NCBI RefSeq assembly: GCF_007971525.1
Contig: NZ_CP042437.1
Coordinates: forward strand, 4,030,001-4,094,000
Direction of reading: 5' to 3'
DNA: 64,000 nucleotides
Source of the DNA: Mucilaginibacter ginsenosidivorax
GTDB taxonomy: Bacteria; Bacteroidota; Bacteroidia; Sphingobacteriales; Sphingobacteriaceae
In this document: in pieces, positions 1 to 8,786 of the stretch
Position numbering within the stretch: the stretch's first letter is position 1
Layout: each line of letters starts with the position of its first letter
Program-made: the position numbers and the translations under genes
Notes under the pieces: generated by a model
Databases searched by the model: none
Seen by the model: the letters and a program-made list of their open reading frames with translations, nothing else
Told to the model about the DNA's origin: nothing

Positions 1-348
1 TCAGGAGCGCAGGTTATCGAGGTTTACAAATTTATTGAGGCCGATAGGTATTTTATATATGCCCCCGGCGATAACCTGTTTGTGTTTTTTGACGTGGCAA
101 AAATAGCCGGGCTGGATATGACCACCAATATGTCGAAAAAAGAGCGGCTGATGTATGAACTCAAAGACAAAAACGACAGGCTTGAGGGCAACGCCGCTGC
201 GATGAAAGCTCATATGCCGCCGGAAATTGCCGCCCTGCTTGCCGATAATTATAAAAAGATCTCGGATATTACCTTCCTTGATAATATCAGCAATATCGAT
301 GTGCAAGCCAATATTTTAAAAAGCATGCTCAATACCGATTTAATTTAG
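1..348 (+). CDS. C-terminal part of an unrecognised protein (cut by window start)
   Basis: The frame is open from base 1 to the stop at 346-348, so 115 residues of a longer protein are visible. The fragment begins SGAQVIEVYKFIEADRYF and ends with SMLNTDLI. A GTG occurs at 82, but the frame reads through upstream of it with good coding character, so the true start lies outside the window. The tail is charged and helical, with no membrane segment and no motif I recognise. It ends 37 bp before the TerC gene on the same strand. No function is proposed. Confidence 0.6.
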   Translation, partial: SGAQVIEVYKFIEADRYFIYAPGDNLFVFFDVAKIAGLDMTTNMSKKERLMYELKDKNDRLEGNAAAMKAHMPPEIAALLADNYKKISDITFLDNISNIDVQANILKSMLNTDLI

Positions 349-385
349 TTTATTTAACCTTAACAAAAATACATTACCTGTTTAT

Positions 386-1204
386 ATGGATTTACATACA
401 ATATTAGGCCCCGATATTAAAGCCGGCCTGCTCATTATTTTAAACCTGATCCTGATAGAGAGTTTGCTATCTGTAGATAATGCCGCCGTGCTTGCAACCA
501 TGGTGCTCGATCTTCCTAAAGATCAGCGTAAAAAAGCTTTACGTTATGGTATCATTGGCGCTTATGTATTGCGGGGTGTTTGTCTTTTCCTGGCCGCGTG
601 GCTGGTAAAAATATGGTGGTTAAAACCCATTGGCGGCTTATACCTGTTATACCTTTGCTTTGATTATTTTAAAGGTAAAATTCAGGCTGCAAACGCAGGA
701 GGCGAAGAAGAAGAGGTTGACAAAAGCAAAAACTGGCTATATAAATCAACAGTGGGTGTATTTGGGGTATTTTGGGCCACCGTTGCGCTGGTTGAATTAA
801 TGGACCTGGCTTTCTCTATTGATAACGTATTTGCTGCAGTAGCTTTTACAGATCATGTGGTTTTGATTTACATAGGCGTATTCATAGGCATACTGGCTAT
901 GCGTTTTGTTGCCCAGGCCTTTGTTAAGCTGATGGAGAAATTTACCTTCCTGGAAACTGTGGCATTTATTGTAATAGGTGTATTGGGTTTAAAATTATCG
1001 GCATCATTATATATCCACTTTTACCCGGAAACAGGTTTCTCTAAAATGATGGAAGGCGAGGGCGCCGATATAGCTACATCGGTATTTACAGTAGCCATAT
1101 TTATTATACCTGTATTAACATCGCTGCTATTCAACTTCCCCAGGCGCCACACCATCGAACCGGAGGTAGCAGAAGCCGCGGAAGATGTTTTGGATAAGCA
1201 GTAG
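386..1204 (+). CDS. TerC family integral membrane protein (probable Mn2+ exporter)
   Basis: This 272-residue protein has about seven hydrophobic segments. It carries the two internally repeated acidic signatures of the TerC/Alx family: ESLLSVDNAAVLATM (E25, D31, N32) and ELMDLAFSIDNVFA (E137, D140, D146, N147), each within a membrane helix. Characterised TerC/Alx proteins export manganese, and others are linked to tellurite resistance or to metal loading of exoenzymes. Which role applies here cannot be read from the sequence. A charged loop (GGEEEEVDKSK, about 105-115) separates the two halves. No yybP-ykoY riboswitch was recognised upstream, where the spacer is only 37 bp. The family call is secure; the substrate is inferred. 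Confidence 0.9.
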   Translation: MDLHTILGPDIKAGLLIILNLILIESLLSVDNAAVLATMVLDLPKDQRKKALRYGIIGAYVLRGVCLFLAAWLVKIWWLKPIGGLYLLYLCFDYFKGKIQAANAGGEEEEVDKSKNWLYKSTVGVFGVFWATVALVELMDLAFSIDNVFAAVAFTDHVVLIYIGVFIGILAMRFVAQAFVKLMEKFTFLETVAFIVIGVLGLKLSASLYIHFYPETGFSKMMEGEGADIATSVFTVAIFIIPVLTSLLFNFPRRHTIEPEVAEAAEDVLDKQ

Positions 1205-1321
1205 TTCAGTCGGCAGTGGGCGGTTTTTAGTTAGCAGTTGGCAAAAGTGGCAGGCAGTAAGTTAGTCTGACAAACTACGCACCAATGAACAAATGAACCT
1301 TGAACAAATGAACGAATAACA

Positions 1322-1792
1322 ATGATCCAATTTAACAAAATAATAGCCTCAATATTCGGCATCGGTTTTTTAAAGGGCGGCGGCACTTATGCGGCTATAG
1401 TTACCTGCGGCGGCATTTGGCTGTTGTGGCAATTTCCTGCTTTACAAAATCCATTTTATTTACTGGCTATAACCATCGTTATCACCCTGTGGGGTGTATA
1501 CGTGAGCAACAAGGTTGAACCGGATTGGGGCGAAGACAGTTCGCGCGTGGTGATAGATGAAGTTGCCGGTATGCTTATCTCGGTGTTGTTTTTACCGCAA
1601 AACCTTTACATTTTATTGGGCGGGCTTGTACTGTTTCGCTTTTTTGATATTGTTAAACCGCTTGGTATCCGTAAAATGGAAGCCCTGCCCAGTGGTACAG
1701 GTGTAATGATGGACGATGTACTGGCAGGCGTATATTCCAACGCCGTGCTTTGGCTGGTTTGTATTATATTCAGACTTAAATTTACCTGCTAA
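1322..1792 (+). CDS. pgpA: phosphatidylglycerophosphatase A
   Basis: This 156-residue membrane protein matches the PgpA family. It has the N-terminal GFLKGGGTYAA motif (15-25), a VVIDEVAGM segment (D79, E80), FFDIVKPLG, and a terminal GVMMDDVLAG acidic motif. The last three form the Mg2+-dependent active region. PgpA removes the phosphate from phosphatidylglycerophosphate to give phosphatidylglycerol at the inner membrane. Four hydrophobic stretches fit the family. It lies 117 bp downstream of terC, across a spacer of short repeated words, and is followed by a clear hairpin terminator, so it may be transcribed on its own or with terC. Confidence 0.9.
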   Translation: MIQFNKIIASIFGIGFLKGGGTYAAIVTCGGIWLLWQFPALQNPFYLLAITIVITLWGVYVSNKVEPDWGEDSSRVVIDEVAGMLISVLFLPQNLYILLGGLVLFRFFDIVKPLGIRKMEALPSGTGVMMDDVLAGVYSNAVLWLVCIIFRLKFTC

Positions 1793-1812
1793 CTTAAAAA
1801 AGATATTAATGC

Positions 1813-1847
1813 AAAATGCCGCTTGTTAACAACTTGCGGCATTTTTA
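1813..1847 (+). terminator. rho-independent terminator after pgpA
   Basis: A perfect 10-bp stem pairs AAAATGCCGC (1813-1822) with GCGGCATTTT (1836-1845), followed by T residues. It lies 21 bp after the pgpA stop and ahead of the convergent permease gene. Confidence 0.8.
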
Positions 1848-1918
1848 TTATGATAAGAATTTTAGTGGGTTATATGTTTTTATTGCCTGCTTTCAGCCTT
1901 GAGCCTTCTGCTTTTAGC

Positions 1919-3157
1919 TTATTCGTATCGCAGGGCTTCAACCGGGTCAAGCTTTGCGGCCTTTTTAGCCGGGTAATAGCCAGATATCAACCCGATGAAT
2001 GTACATAGTACTACCGCGAATATCAGCCATCCCCATGGCACGGCAAAGGTTCCGCTTATCTGAACAGCGATGACGTTACCGGCGGCCATACCTAATACTA
2101 TACCCGCCGCCCCGCCTATAAGGCATATTACAATAGCCTCAATTAAAAACTGTTTACGTATTACGGCAGGTGTGGCGCCTATGGCTTTACGCACCCCAAT
2201 TTCGCGGGTACGTTCGGTTACCGATACCAGCATAATGTTCATGAGGCCAATAGCAGCGCCAATCAGCGTTATGATACTAATGGCAAATCCACCGGCAGTA
2301 ATCCCGGCCAGCTGACCGGATAGTTCTTTCTGGATCGAATCACTTCGTGATATTTCAAAATTATCCTGGCTGGCCACATTAAGGCTGCGCACATTCCTGA
2401 ATAACGAGGTAGCCTCGCCAATGGTAGCATCCAAAGCACCAGGGCCTTTCACTTTAACGGTAACTGTGTAGGAAGCATTTCTATTGGTGTCAATTTGTTT
2501 GGCTTTTAATATAGGGATAATACAAAACTTATCGCCACCAAATGAACTTGAACCTTTTGAGGCAATTACGCCCACTATTTTGTATTTGTTACCACCAATA
2601 AAAACGTTTTGGTTAACCGGGTCGGAGTGTTTAAAAAGCTTTTGCTTAATCTCGTCGCCAATAAGTACCACGTTTGAACCATGCTCCAATTCTGAAGTTG
2701 AAAAGTTACGGCCGAAAGAGAGTTTTTTACCACTGGTGGCCAGGTAGTTTTCGTTTGATCCGGATATCGAAATATTCTGGTTTGTTTTTTCGCTGCCGAA
2801 TTTAGCAACAGCGGTGCCGGTAACATCAATATTAACAGCAATGATAACAGGCAGTTTAAATGTTTTTTTAAAGCGGTCGGCCTGGTCGTAAGTAATGGGC
2901 GGGTACATTTTGCGGTGGCCGCCGTTACCAAAATTCAACCCTTCGCCGCGGTTTTGAATGGTAAATGAGTTGGCGCCCAAATCGGCAAAGGCATCATTGG
3001 TAAACTGCCGTATCCCCTCAATAGCTGTTAAAATACTTACCAGCGCCATTATACCAATAGCAATAATTAAAGCCGTAAGCGATGTACGCAGCCTGTTACC
3101 GGCAATGGATTGTAACGCAATCGAAATATTTTCTCTGTAGGAGGTTTTTACCGGCAT
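1919..3157 (-). CDS. MacB-like ABC transporter permease
   Basis: This 412-residue protein has the MacB/FtsX permease layout. A transmembrane helix lies at about 20-45 (RTSLTALIIAIGIMALVSI), followed by a large periplasmic MacB_PCD-type domain to about residue 285, then three C-terminal helices in an FtsX domain. The cytoplasmic loop TERTREIGVRKAIGA is the signature of this class. Such permeases pair with a LolD/MacB-type ATPase to drive efflux or envelope mechanotransmission. No ATPase gene is adjacent, so its partner must be encoded elsewhere. It converges on pgpA and diverges from the thioredoxin-fold gene. Substrate unknown. Confidence 0.88.
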   Translation of the reverse strand: MPVKTSYRENISIALQSIAGNRLRTSLTALIIAIGIMALVSILTAIEGIRQFTNDAFADLGANSFTIQNRGEGLNFGNGGHRKMYPPITYDQADRFKKTFKLPVIIAVNIDVTGTAVAKFGSEKTNQNISISGSNENYLATSGKKLSFGRNFSTSELEHGSNVVLIGDEIKQKLFKHSDPVNQNVFIGGNKYKIVGVIASKGSSSFGGDKFCIIPILKAKQIDTNRNASYTVTVKVKGPGALDATIGEATSLFRNVRSLNVASQDNFEISRSDSIQKELSGQLAGITAGGFAISIITLIGAAIGLMNIMLVSVTERTREIGVRKAIGATPAVIRKQFLIEAIVICLIGGAAGIVLGMAAGNVIAVQISGTFAVPWGWLIFAVVLCTFIGLISGYYPAKKAAKLDPVEALRYE

Positions 3158-3316
3158 GCTATCAAAATAAAAAACTTGACCGTATGACTAAGCACTATAC
3201 CAATTTGTTACAGCATCAAAAATGTTTTTATTGCAAGTACAATAATCAAGTTCGCTGGGTAAATACTATTGACTATTTGATCAATAAATAATATCTTACC
3301 GTTAGTTTACCGCCTT

Positions 3317-4162
3317 ATGAAATCACAATCCTTAAATATTTACACGGATGCGTCATTTGTGATCAGAAATATCTGCTTGCTGATTATGCTTACTACCTTA
3401 AGCGCAATCGCCTGCGCCCAGGATGTTGTTAAAACAAGCGCAAAAACCATAAGATGGGAATTAGATAAGAATTCGGTAGTTAAAGATTCGGCCGGGAAGA
3501 TATACCCAATGGCAGAATGGAATAAGTTAATGGTTAGCAGGAAATATTCCATTTGGCCCGCCGATTGGAATAATATTAATAACCAGTTTATTATTGTAAA
3601 AGGTAATCAACCCCCAAACATTATTCACGATGCACCGGCACCAAAGGAAGATAATGCCCCGGAAACGCCTGCCCTAACTACGCCACCCGGCGAGCCTTAC
3701 GATTATATGGCTGCATGGCCCAAGCCCAACGAATCGGCTTATTTTAAGGTAGGCGAAGAGATATCACCATTCACCAGCCATGACATCAACGGAAACAGGA
3801 TATCATTGAAAGATTTGCGCGGCAAAGTTGTTGTGCTTAATTTTTTCTTTATAGGCTGCCCGGGTTGTATGCAGGAAGTGCCCGAGTTAAATGATGTTGT
3901 TGCCCGCTACAAAGGGAATGATAATGTTGTTTTTGTATCGGTATCGCTGGATGTTAAAAGTTATATAAAAAAATTCATGGATGATACGCCTTTCAATTAC
4001 CAGATCATAGCCGAGGGAGGCTATTTGGCCAAACGATATGGCATCGAACTTTACCCTACCAATCTTATACTTGATAAAACAGGAAAGGTAGCCCTGCATT
4101 GGGTAGGCCGGTCGCCCAGTGCACCATATTGGATGAAAAAAACTATTGATAAAATACTGTGA
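3317..4162 (+). CDS. TlpA-like thioredoxin-fold protein
   Basis: This is a 281-residue protein. A hydrophobic stretch at about 17-34 (IRNICLLIMLTTLSAIACAQ) suits an export signal or anchor. The C-terminal 140 residues form a redoxin domain, with LRGKVVVLNFFFIGCPGC placing the redox CxxC at C181-C184, followed by VVFVSVSLD and a cis-proline-like ELYPTNLIL segment. Residues about 40-100 form an unassigned N-terminal domain and 105-140 a Pro-rich linker. Envelope proteins of this kind reduce disulfides in other exported proteins, including cytochrome c precursors. The specific client is unknown. The start at 3317 is the first ATG in frame ahead of the signal. Confidence 0.82.
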   Translation: MKSQSLNIYTDASFVIRNICLLIMLTTLSAIACAQDVVKTSAKTIRWELDKNSVVKDSAGKIYPMAEWNKLMVSRKYSIWPADWNNINNQFIIVKGNQPPNIIHDAPAPKEDNAPETPALTTPPGEPYDYMAAWPKPNESAYFKVGEEISPFTSHDINGNRISLKDLRGKVVVLNFFFIGCPGCMQEVPELNDVVARYKGNDNVVFVSVSLDVKSYIKKFMDDTPFNYQIIAEGGYLAKRYGIELYPTNLILDKTGKVALHWVGRSPSAPYWMKKTIDKIL

Positions 4163-4206
4163 GTAAAGTAAAAAGGCAACCCGTTGGGCCGCCTTTTTAC
4201 TTTACT
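4163..4206. terminator. bidirectional terminator between convergent genes
   Basis: A long stem pairs AAAGTAAAAAGGC (4165-4177) with GCCTTTTTACTTT (4191-4203). A/T runs on both sides let it serve the thioredoxin-fold gene on the plus strand and, less directly, the Fe-S gene on the minus strand. Confidence 0.75.
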
Positions 4207-4208
4207 TT

Positions 4209-4252
4209 TATATTCTTCGTCTTGAATCTTGATTCTTAACTCTTGATTCTAT
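4209..4252. repeat. single arm of quasi-tandem 'cttgattct' words
   Basis: The stretch consists of variants of cttgattct/cttgaatct between the terminator and the 3' end of the Fe-S gene. The same word family is used at 36.6-36.8 kb, where it forms two facing arms. Here only one arm is visible. Confidence 0.55.
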
Positions 4253-4253
4253 T

Positions 4254-4601
4254 TTAAACAGAGAATGATGTTCCGCAACCACAGCTGCTTGCAGCATTAG
4301 GGTTGTTAAATGTAAAGCCACGGGCATTTAAGCCGTCCTGAAAATCTATCTGCATACCCATCAGGTACATGCCATGGGCTTTGTGCATAAATACTTTTAT
4401 ACCATCAATAATGAATTCCTGGTCGCCATCCTTTTTCTGGTCAAAACCCAGTACGTAGCTCATACCCGAGCAGCCACCACCCTCAACACCAACACGCAGG
4501 CCAAACTCATCGCCAATCTCTTGCTGATCCTTCAACTTAAAAAGTTCCTTAACGGCGCCCGGTGTAAATGATACCGGTAAAATTTCAACAGCAGTACTCA
4601 T
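4254..4601 (-). CDS. iron-sulfur cluster assembly accessory protein, IscA/ErpA/SufA type
   Basis: At 115 residues this is a normal-length HesB/IscA-type carrier. The three conserved cysteines are present: C44 in GGGCSGMSYV and C107/C109 in the terminal SSCGCGTSFSV. These A-type proteins bind [2Fe-2S] or [4Fe-4S] clusters and pass them to target apoproteins. The gene stands alone here, with no suf or isc neighbours, so the exact subfamily (ErpA, IscA or SufA) is not assignable from context. A TATATTTG box lies just upstream on its strand. Confidence 0.93.
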   Translation of the reverse strand: MSTAVEILPVSFTPGAVKELFKLKDQQEIGDEFGLRVGVEGGGCSGMSYVLGFDQKKDGDQEFIIDGIKVFMHKAHGMYLMGMQIDFQDGLNARGFTFNNPNAASSCGCGTSFSV

Positions 4602-4622
4602 CTTATTTTATATTTAACTATA

Positions 4623-4630
4623 CAAATATA
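4623..4630 (-). promoter_or_regulatory. candidate -7 promoter box for the IscA-type gene
   Basis: On the minus strand the octamer is TATATTTG, matching the Bacteroidota TAnnTTTG -7 element, 22 bp upstream of the ATG. The -33 region at the expected spacing is a poor match, so the call rests on the -7 box and its position. Confidence 0.45.
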
Positions 4631-4694
4631 AGGTAAAATGTGGATTTTTACATCCATAGCTATTTTATGACCTCTGTATAACATTTTAATAACC

Positions 4695-5225
4695 ATGCTT
4701 ACAACCCAATATTTACTTGATATTTTAAAGTTTACCGTAGCCGGCGCCGGTGTTATATGGATAGCCTTTTACCTGGTTAAACCATATCTTGATAAACAAA
4801 ACCAGGTACAGCTGCTGGAGCTTAAGCGTAGTGTAAGCAGCCAAACCCTGCCATTGCGGTTGCAAGCCTACGAGCGCGTTGTGTTATTTATTGATCGTAT
4901 TAATCCCGCTAATATGCTCATTCGCCTCAATGCAGGCGGCCTTTCGGCTGCCGATTTGCATATTGTTATTGTTAACGAAATACGTACCGAGTTTCAGCAT
5001 AACGTTACCCAGCAAATTTATGTAAGCAGCCGGGTTTGGGCAGTAATGAAAAGAGTAAAGGACGACACCCTGAGCCTGGTAAACAACGCTGTAAAAGGCC
5101 TCCCTCAAAACGCTACCGCCATGGACCTGAGCAAAACCGTGCTCATCCACTTAAGTCAGTTAGAAGATGATCCGTATGAGATAGCCATTAACCTGGTGAG
5201 GCAAGATCTGGAAGAATTATTTTAA
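4695..5225 (+). CDS. conserved membrane-anchored protein of unknown function, upstream of the mutase
   Basis: This 176-residue protein has one N-terminal transmembrane helix (about 8-28, DILKFTVAGAGVIWIAFYLV), then a charged, mostly helical cytoplasmic domain with LRLQAYERVVLFIDRINPANMLIRL. I recall similar proteins in many Bacteroidota (DUF7935-like), often beside the methylmalonyl-CoA mutase gene, but no activity is known to me. The stop is 5 bp ahead of the mutase ATG, so the two are almost certainly co-transcribed and translationally coupled. Confidence 0.75.
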   Translation: MLTTQYLLDILKFTVAGAGVIWIAFYLVKPYLDKQNQVQLLELKRSVSSQTLPLRLQAYERVVLFIDRINPANMLIRLNAGGLSAADLHIVIVNEIRTEFQHNVTQQIYVSSRVWAVMKRVKDDTLSLVNNAVKGLPQNATAMDLSKTVLIHLSQLEDDPYEIAINLVRQDLEELF

Positions 5226-5230
5226 ACTAC

Positions 5231-6775
5231 ATGGCTAAAAAATTCAGCACCACATCTGGTATCGAAATAAAGGAAGTTTACACCGAACCCTCCAGGATGG
5301 ACGAGCTGCCGGGCCAGTTCCCGTTTACACGAGGCATTCAAAAAGACATGTACCGGGGCAAAGCCTGGACAATGCGTCAGTACGCCGGCTTTTCAACTGC
5401 CGAAGAATCAAACAAGCGGTATCATTATTTATTAAGCCAGGGAACAACCGGTCTTTCGGTAGCTTTTGACCTGCCTACGCAGATTGGATACGACAGCGAT
5501 CATGAACTATCCGAAGGCGAAGTAGGTAAAGTTGGCGTAGCTATCGATTCGCTGGAGGATATTGAAATATTGTTTGATGGTATACAGCTTAAGGATATTA
5601 CCACCAGCATGACCATTAATGCTACCGCAGCTATTTTGCTGGCCATGTACATCGCGTTAGCAAAAAAACAAGGGGCAGACCTGGGCCGGATTTCGGGCAC
5701 CATTCAAAATGATATATTAAAGGAGTACGCCGCGCGCGGTACTTATATATACCCGCCCACTCCATCAATGCGGTTAATTACCGATGTGTTTGAATACTGC
5801 AGCAAGGAAGTGCCTAAGTGGAACACCATATCTATTTCGGGCTATCACATCCGGGAAGCTGGTTCAACGGCGGTACAGGAGCTGGCTTTTACCCTGGCCA
5901 ACGGCAAAGCCTATTTAAAGGCGGCGCTTGAAAAAGGGCTGGATATAAATGTATTTGCCAAGCGGCTGTCTTTCTTTTTTAACTGCCATAATAACTTTTT
6001 CGAAGAGATAGCCAAGTTCAGGGCTGCAAGGCGAATGTGGGCGCATATTACCAAAGAATTAGGAGCAACCGATGCCGGTGCACAAAAGTTGCGTTTTCAT
6101 ACCCAAACCGGCGGATCGACCTTAACCGCACAGCAGCCGCTTAATAATATTATAAGAGTAAGTAACCAGGCCCTGGCGGCGGTATTAGGCGGCACCCAAT
6201 CGCTGCATACCAATGGTTACGACGAAGCTTTATCCCTGCCAACCGAGGCGGCAGCCAAAATAGCCCTGCGTACCCAGCAAATCATCGCCTTTGAAAGTGG
6301 GGTTACCGATACTGTAGACCCGCTGGCTGGCTCATACTTTATAGAAGCCCTGACCGACGAGGTAGAAACCGCTGCGCAATTATACCTGGACAAGATTGAA
6401 GCCATGGGGGGCGCTGTTAAAGCCATAGAGCAGGATTATATTCAACAGGAGATAGCCGCGTCGGCATACCAGTATCAGAATGATATTGAAAGCGGCGATA
6501 AAATCCTGGTGGGTGTAAACAAATTTACCCAGCATGAAGACGCCCCCTCGGGTGTGTTTAGGGTTGATGATTCCATCCGCAAAATGCAGATAGAAAAAAT
6601 TAAAAAACTCAAAAACAAAAGAGACAACCAAGCTGTTGAAACAACTTTACAACTATTAAGAATAGCAGCAAGGGGCACAGAAAATTTAATGCCTTTTATA
6701 GTATCTTCGGTTGAAAATTATGCTACCTTAGGAGAAATCGCGGATATACTGCGGGAGGTTTTTGGGGAATATTAG
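5231..6775 (+). CDS. methylmalonyl-CoA mutase family catalytic subunit, no B12 domain
   Basis: This 514-residue protein covers the (beta/alpha)8 catalytic barrel of acyl-CoA mutases. RQYAGFSTAEESN (Y51), ARGTYIYPP (R169) and SGYHIREAG (H206) carry the residues that, from memory of the family, mark methylmalonyl-CoA rather than isobutyryl-CoA specificity (where Tyr and Arg become Phe and Gln). GGTQSLHTN and the C-terminal RQ-type linker (RKMQIEKIKKLKNKRDN) are also present. Full-length MutB is about 700 residues with a C-terminal cobalamin domain bearing DxHxxG. This protein ends at EVFGEY before that domain, so it needs a separate B12-binding subunit, as in IcmA/IcmB-type enzymes. No such subunit is in the window. 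Role: radical carbon-skeleton rearrangement, probably between succinyl-CoA and methylmalonyl-CoA. Confidence 0.88.
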   Translation: MAKKFSTTSGIEIKEVYTEPSRMDELPGQFPFTRGIQKDMYRGKAWTMRQYAGFSTAEESNKRYHYLLSQGTTGLSVAFDLPTQIGYDSDHELSEGEVGKVGVAIDSLEDIEILFDGIQLKDITTSMTINATAAILLAMYIALAKKQGADLGRISGTIQNDILKEYAARGTYIYPPTPSMRLITDVFEYCSKEVPKWNTISISGYHIREAGSTAVQELAFTLANGKAYLKAALEKGLDINVFAKRLSFFFNCHNNFFEEIAKFRAARRMWAHITKELGATDAGAQKLRFHTQTGGSTLTAQQPLNNIIRVSNQALAAVLGGTQSLHTNGYDEALSLPTEAAAKIALRTQQIIAFESGVTDTVDPLAGSYFIEALTDEVETAAQLYLDKIEAMGGAVKAIEQDYIQQEIAASAYQYQNDIESGDKILVGVNKFTQHEDAPSGVFRVDDSIRKMQIEKIKKLKNKRDNQAVETTLQLLRIAARGTENLMPFIVSSVENYATLGEIADILREVFGEY

Positions 6776-7209
6776 TACCGCGGGTTGGGCTTCAGGTTTG
6801 TATAGGTACCGTGCCATAATTAACAAAAGAACAGCTTTTATTTTTAATAAGCATTAAACCAGTGCTTTAGTTTTTAGTGCAACGCAAAAGGCTGAAAAGG
6901 ATAAAAAATTGCCTCGATTTTGCTGTATGAAAGTAAAGAAAAGCAAGGTTATTTTGGTGATTTTTAGTGTATTAGCCACAATGCGAAAAATTAAATTAAA
7001 AATAATTCAATTGCATTTTTTATTACAAAACATTGCGTTATATACAAATTTTATACTTAAAAACAACTTTTGTTGATAACTTGGGAAATGTTAAAAAAGT
7101 GAAAATTTAATTTTTTTATACACTTTTTTTGGACACATTTGATGTTCCGTAACAGTCCCGAAATAAGTTGACTGAGGGGTTGGAAATCAAATAATTACTT
7201 ATATCTAAT
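6776..7209. other. AT-rich spacer upstream of dnaA; candidate replication-origin region
   Basis: 434 bp without a gene, strongly AT-rich between about 6980 and 7140, with poly-A/T runs. Three DnaA-box-like 9-mers each differ by one base from TTATnCACA or its complement: TTAGCCACA (6972-6980), TGTTGATAA (7071-7079) and TTATACACT (7116-7124). Position next to dnaA and AT-richness fit an origin or autoregulatory region, but no tight cluster of perfect boxes is present. The call is tentative. Confidence 0.35.
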
Positions 7210-8637
7210 ATGGAAAAAACTTGTACTAACGTTTGGAATAGCTGTCTTCAGATCATAAAGGACAACATACCGGCCCAGAGCTTTAAAACCTGGTTCGAGC
7301 CGATAAAAGCCTTGAGAATGGAAGGGAGTGTCTTGACGATACAAGTACCAAGTTTGTTTTTTTACGAATGGCTTGAAGAGCACTACGTAGGGTTATTACG
7401 CAAAACGATTAAAAAACAATTGGGCGATGAAGGGCGTTTAGAGTATAATATTGTTGTTGAGCAATCATCATCAAGTAAACCCTATACAACTAATATGCCC
7501 TCGAACGGAAATGGAGCCGAGTCAAAAAATCAGTCGATGCCGATCCCTATCTCTATTAATAAGGACATTAAAAATCCTTTTGTGATACCCGGCCTCAAAA
7601 AGTTAAATGTTGACCCGCAACTGAACAGAAACTATACCTTCGAAAATTTTGTTGAAGGCGATTGTAACCGCCTGGCCAGGTCGGCCGGTTACGCAGTGGC
7701 CGCGAAACCGGGTGGTACTTCATTTAACCCGTTAATGATTTATGGCGGCGTAGGTTTAGGTAAAACACACCTTGCCCAGGCCATCGGTAACGAAATAAAA
7801 CGTTCACTGCCCGATAAATTGGTACTATATGTATCGTGCGAGAAATTTACACAGCAATTTGTAGACGCACTTAAACATAATAACATTAACGATTTTGTTA
7901 ATTTTTACCAGGCTATTGATGTGCTCATTATGGATGATGTACACAACTTTGCCGGTAAAGAAAAAACACAGGACTTTTTCTTTCACATTTTTAACCACCT
8001 GCACCAAAGCGGCAAGCAGCTGATTATTACATCAGATAAGGCGCCAAAGGATTTGGCTGGTTTAGAAGAGCGCCTTTTATCGAGGTTTAAATGGGGCCTG
8101 TCGGCCGATTTGCAGATCCCTGATCTGGAAACCCGTATGGCTATTCTTAAAAATAAGATCTACCAGGATGGTATCGAACTATCAAACGATGTTATTGAAT
8201 ACGTAGCCCATAATATTGATAACAATGTACGTGAGCTGGAAGGCGCCATGGTATCGTTGCTGGCACAATCAACCTTAAACCGTAAGGAGATTGACCTGAA
8301 CCTGGCTAAACAAATGTTGAAAAACTTTGTGAAAAACTCATCGAAAGAAATTTCGATGGAATATATCCAAAGCCTGGTTTGCGAATATTTTGAAGTACCT
8401 ATCGAGATGGTGAAATCACAAACCCGCAAACGCGAAATTGTGCAGGCCCGTCAAATTTCTATGTACCTGGCCAAGGCCCATACTAAAAGTTCATTAAAAT
8501 CAATAGGTAATTTCTTTGGTGGCCGCGATCACTCTACCGTGATTTATGCCTGCCAAACTGTAGAAGATTTGATTGATACCGATAAAAAGTTTAAAGGTTA
8601 CGTTGCCGACATCCAAAAGAAATTAAAAATGTCGTAA
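7210..8637 (+). CDS. dnaA: chromosomal replication initiator protein DnaA
   Basis: All four DnaA domains are visible in 475 residues. Domain I is at 1-80 (WNSCLQIIKDNIPAQSFKTWF), with a variable linker at about 85-130. The AAA+ domain has Walker A GGVGLGKTH (179-187), Walker B VLIMDDVHN and the arginine-finger region ERLLSRFKWGL. C-terminal domain IV carries the DnaA-box recognition signature GGRDHSTVIYA. DnaA-ATP opens the origin and also acts as a transcription factor. The ATG at 7210 gives the standard N terminus. The gene is monocistronic, with a terminator just after it. Confidence 0.98.
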   Translation: MEKTCTNVWNSCLQIIKDNIPAQSFKTWFEPIKALRMEGSVLTIQVPSLFFYEWLEEHYVGLLRKTIKKQLGDEGRLEYNIVVEQSSSSKPYTTNMPSNGNGAESKNQSMPIPISINKDIKNPFVIPGLKKLNVDPQLNRNYTFENFVEGDCNRLARSAGYAVAAKPGGTSFNPLMIYGGVGLGKTHLAQAIGNEIKRSLPDKLVLYVSCEKFTQQFVDALKHNNINDFVNFYQAIDVLIMDDVHNFAGKEKTQDFFFHIFNHLHQSGKQLIITSDKAPKDLAGLEERLLSRFKWGLSADLQIPDLETRMAILKNKIYQDGIELSNDVIEYVAHNIDNNVRELEGAMVSLLAQSTLNRKEIDLNLAKQMLKNFVKNSSKEISMEYIQSLVCEYFEVPIEMVKSQTRKREIVQARQISMYLAKAHTKSSLKSIGNFFGGRDHSTVIYACQTVEDLIDTDKKFKGYVADIQKKLKMS

Positions 8638-8662
8638 CCGACCTGCCAATCATATTGCTAAG

Positions 8663-8692
8663 AGCCTTGCATCAACATGCAGGGCTTTTTTA
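8663..8692 (+). terminator. rho-independent terminator after dnaA
   Basis: The stem AGCCTTGCAT (8663-8672) pairs with ATGCAGGGCT (8677-8686) around a 4-base loop, followed by six T residues. It sits 25 bp past the dnaA stop. Confidence 0.85.
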
Positions 8693-8716
8693 TTAAACAG
8701 GTATATATGTAAAATG

Positions 8717-8753
8717 AAAAAAACACCGTAAGCTGGTTGCCCGCGGTGGTTTT
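8717..8753 (-). terminator. terminator for the OmpW-type gene
   Basis: Read on the minus strand, ACCACCG pairs with CGGTGTTT and is followed by a run of seven T residues. It lies about 35 bp beyond the stop of the barrel gene. Confidence 0.7.
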
Positions 8754-8786
8754 TAAGTAGAGTTTTATTATGGCATTACCTGGGGT

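Noticed and set aside
386..1204. Manganese riboswitch (yybP-ykoY) ahead of the TerC gene
   Set aside because: The spacer is only 37 bp and shows no such structure.
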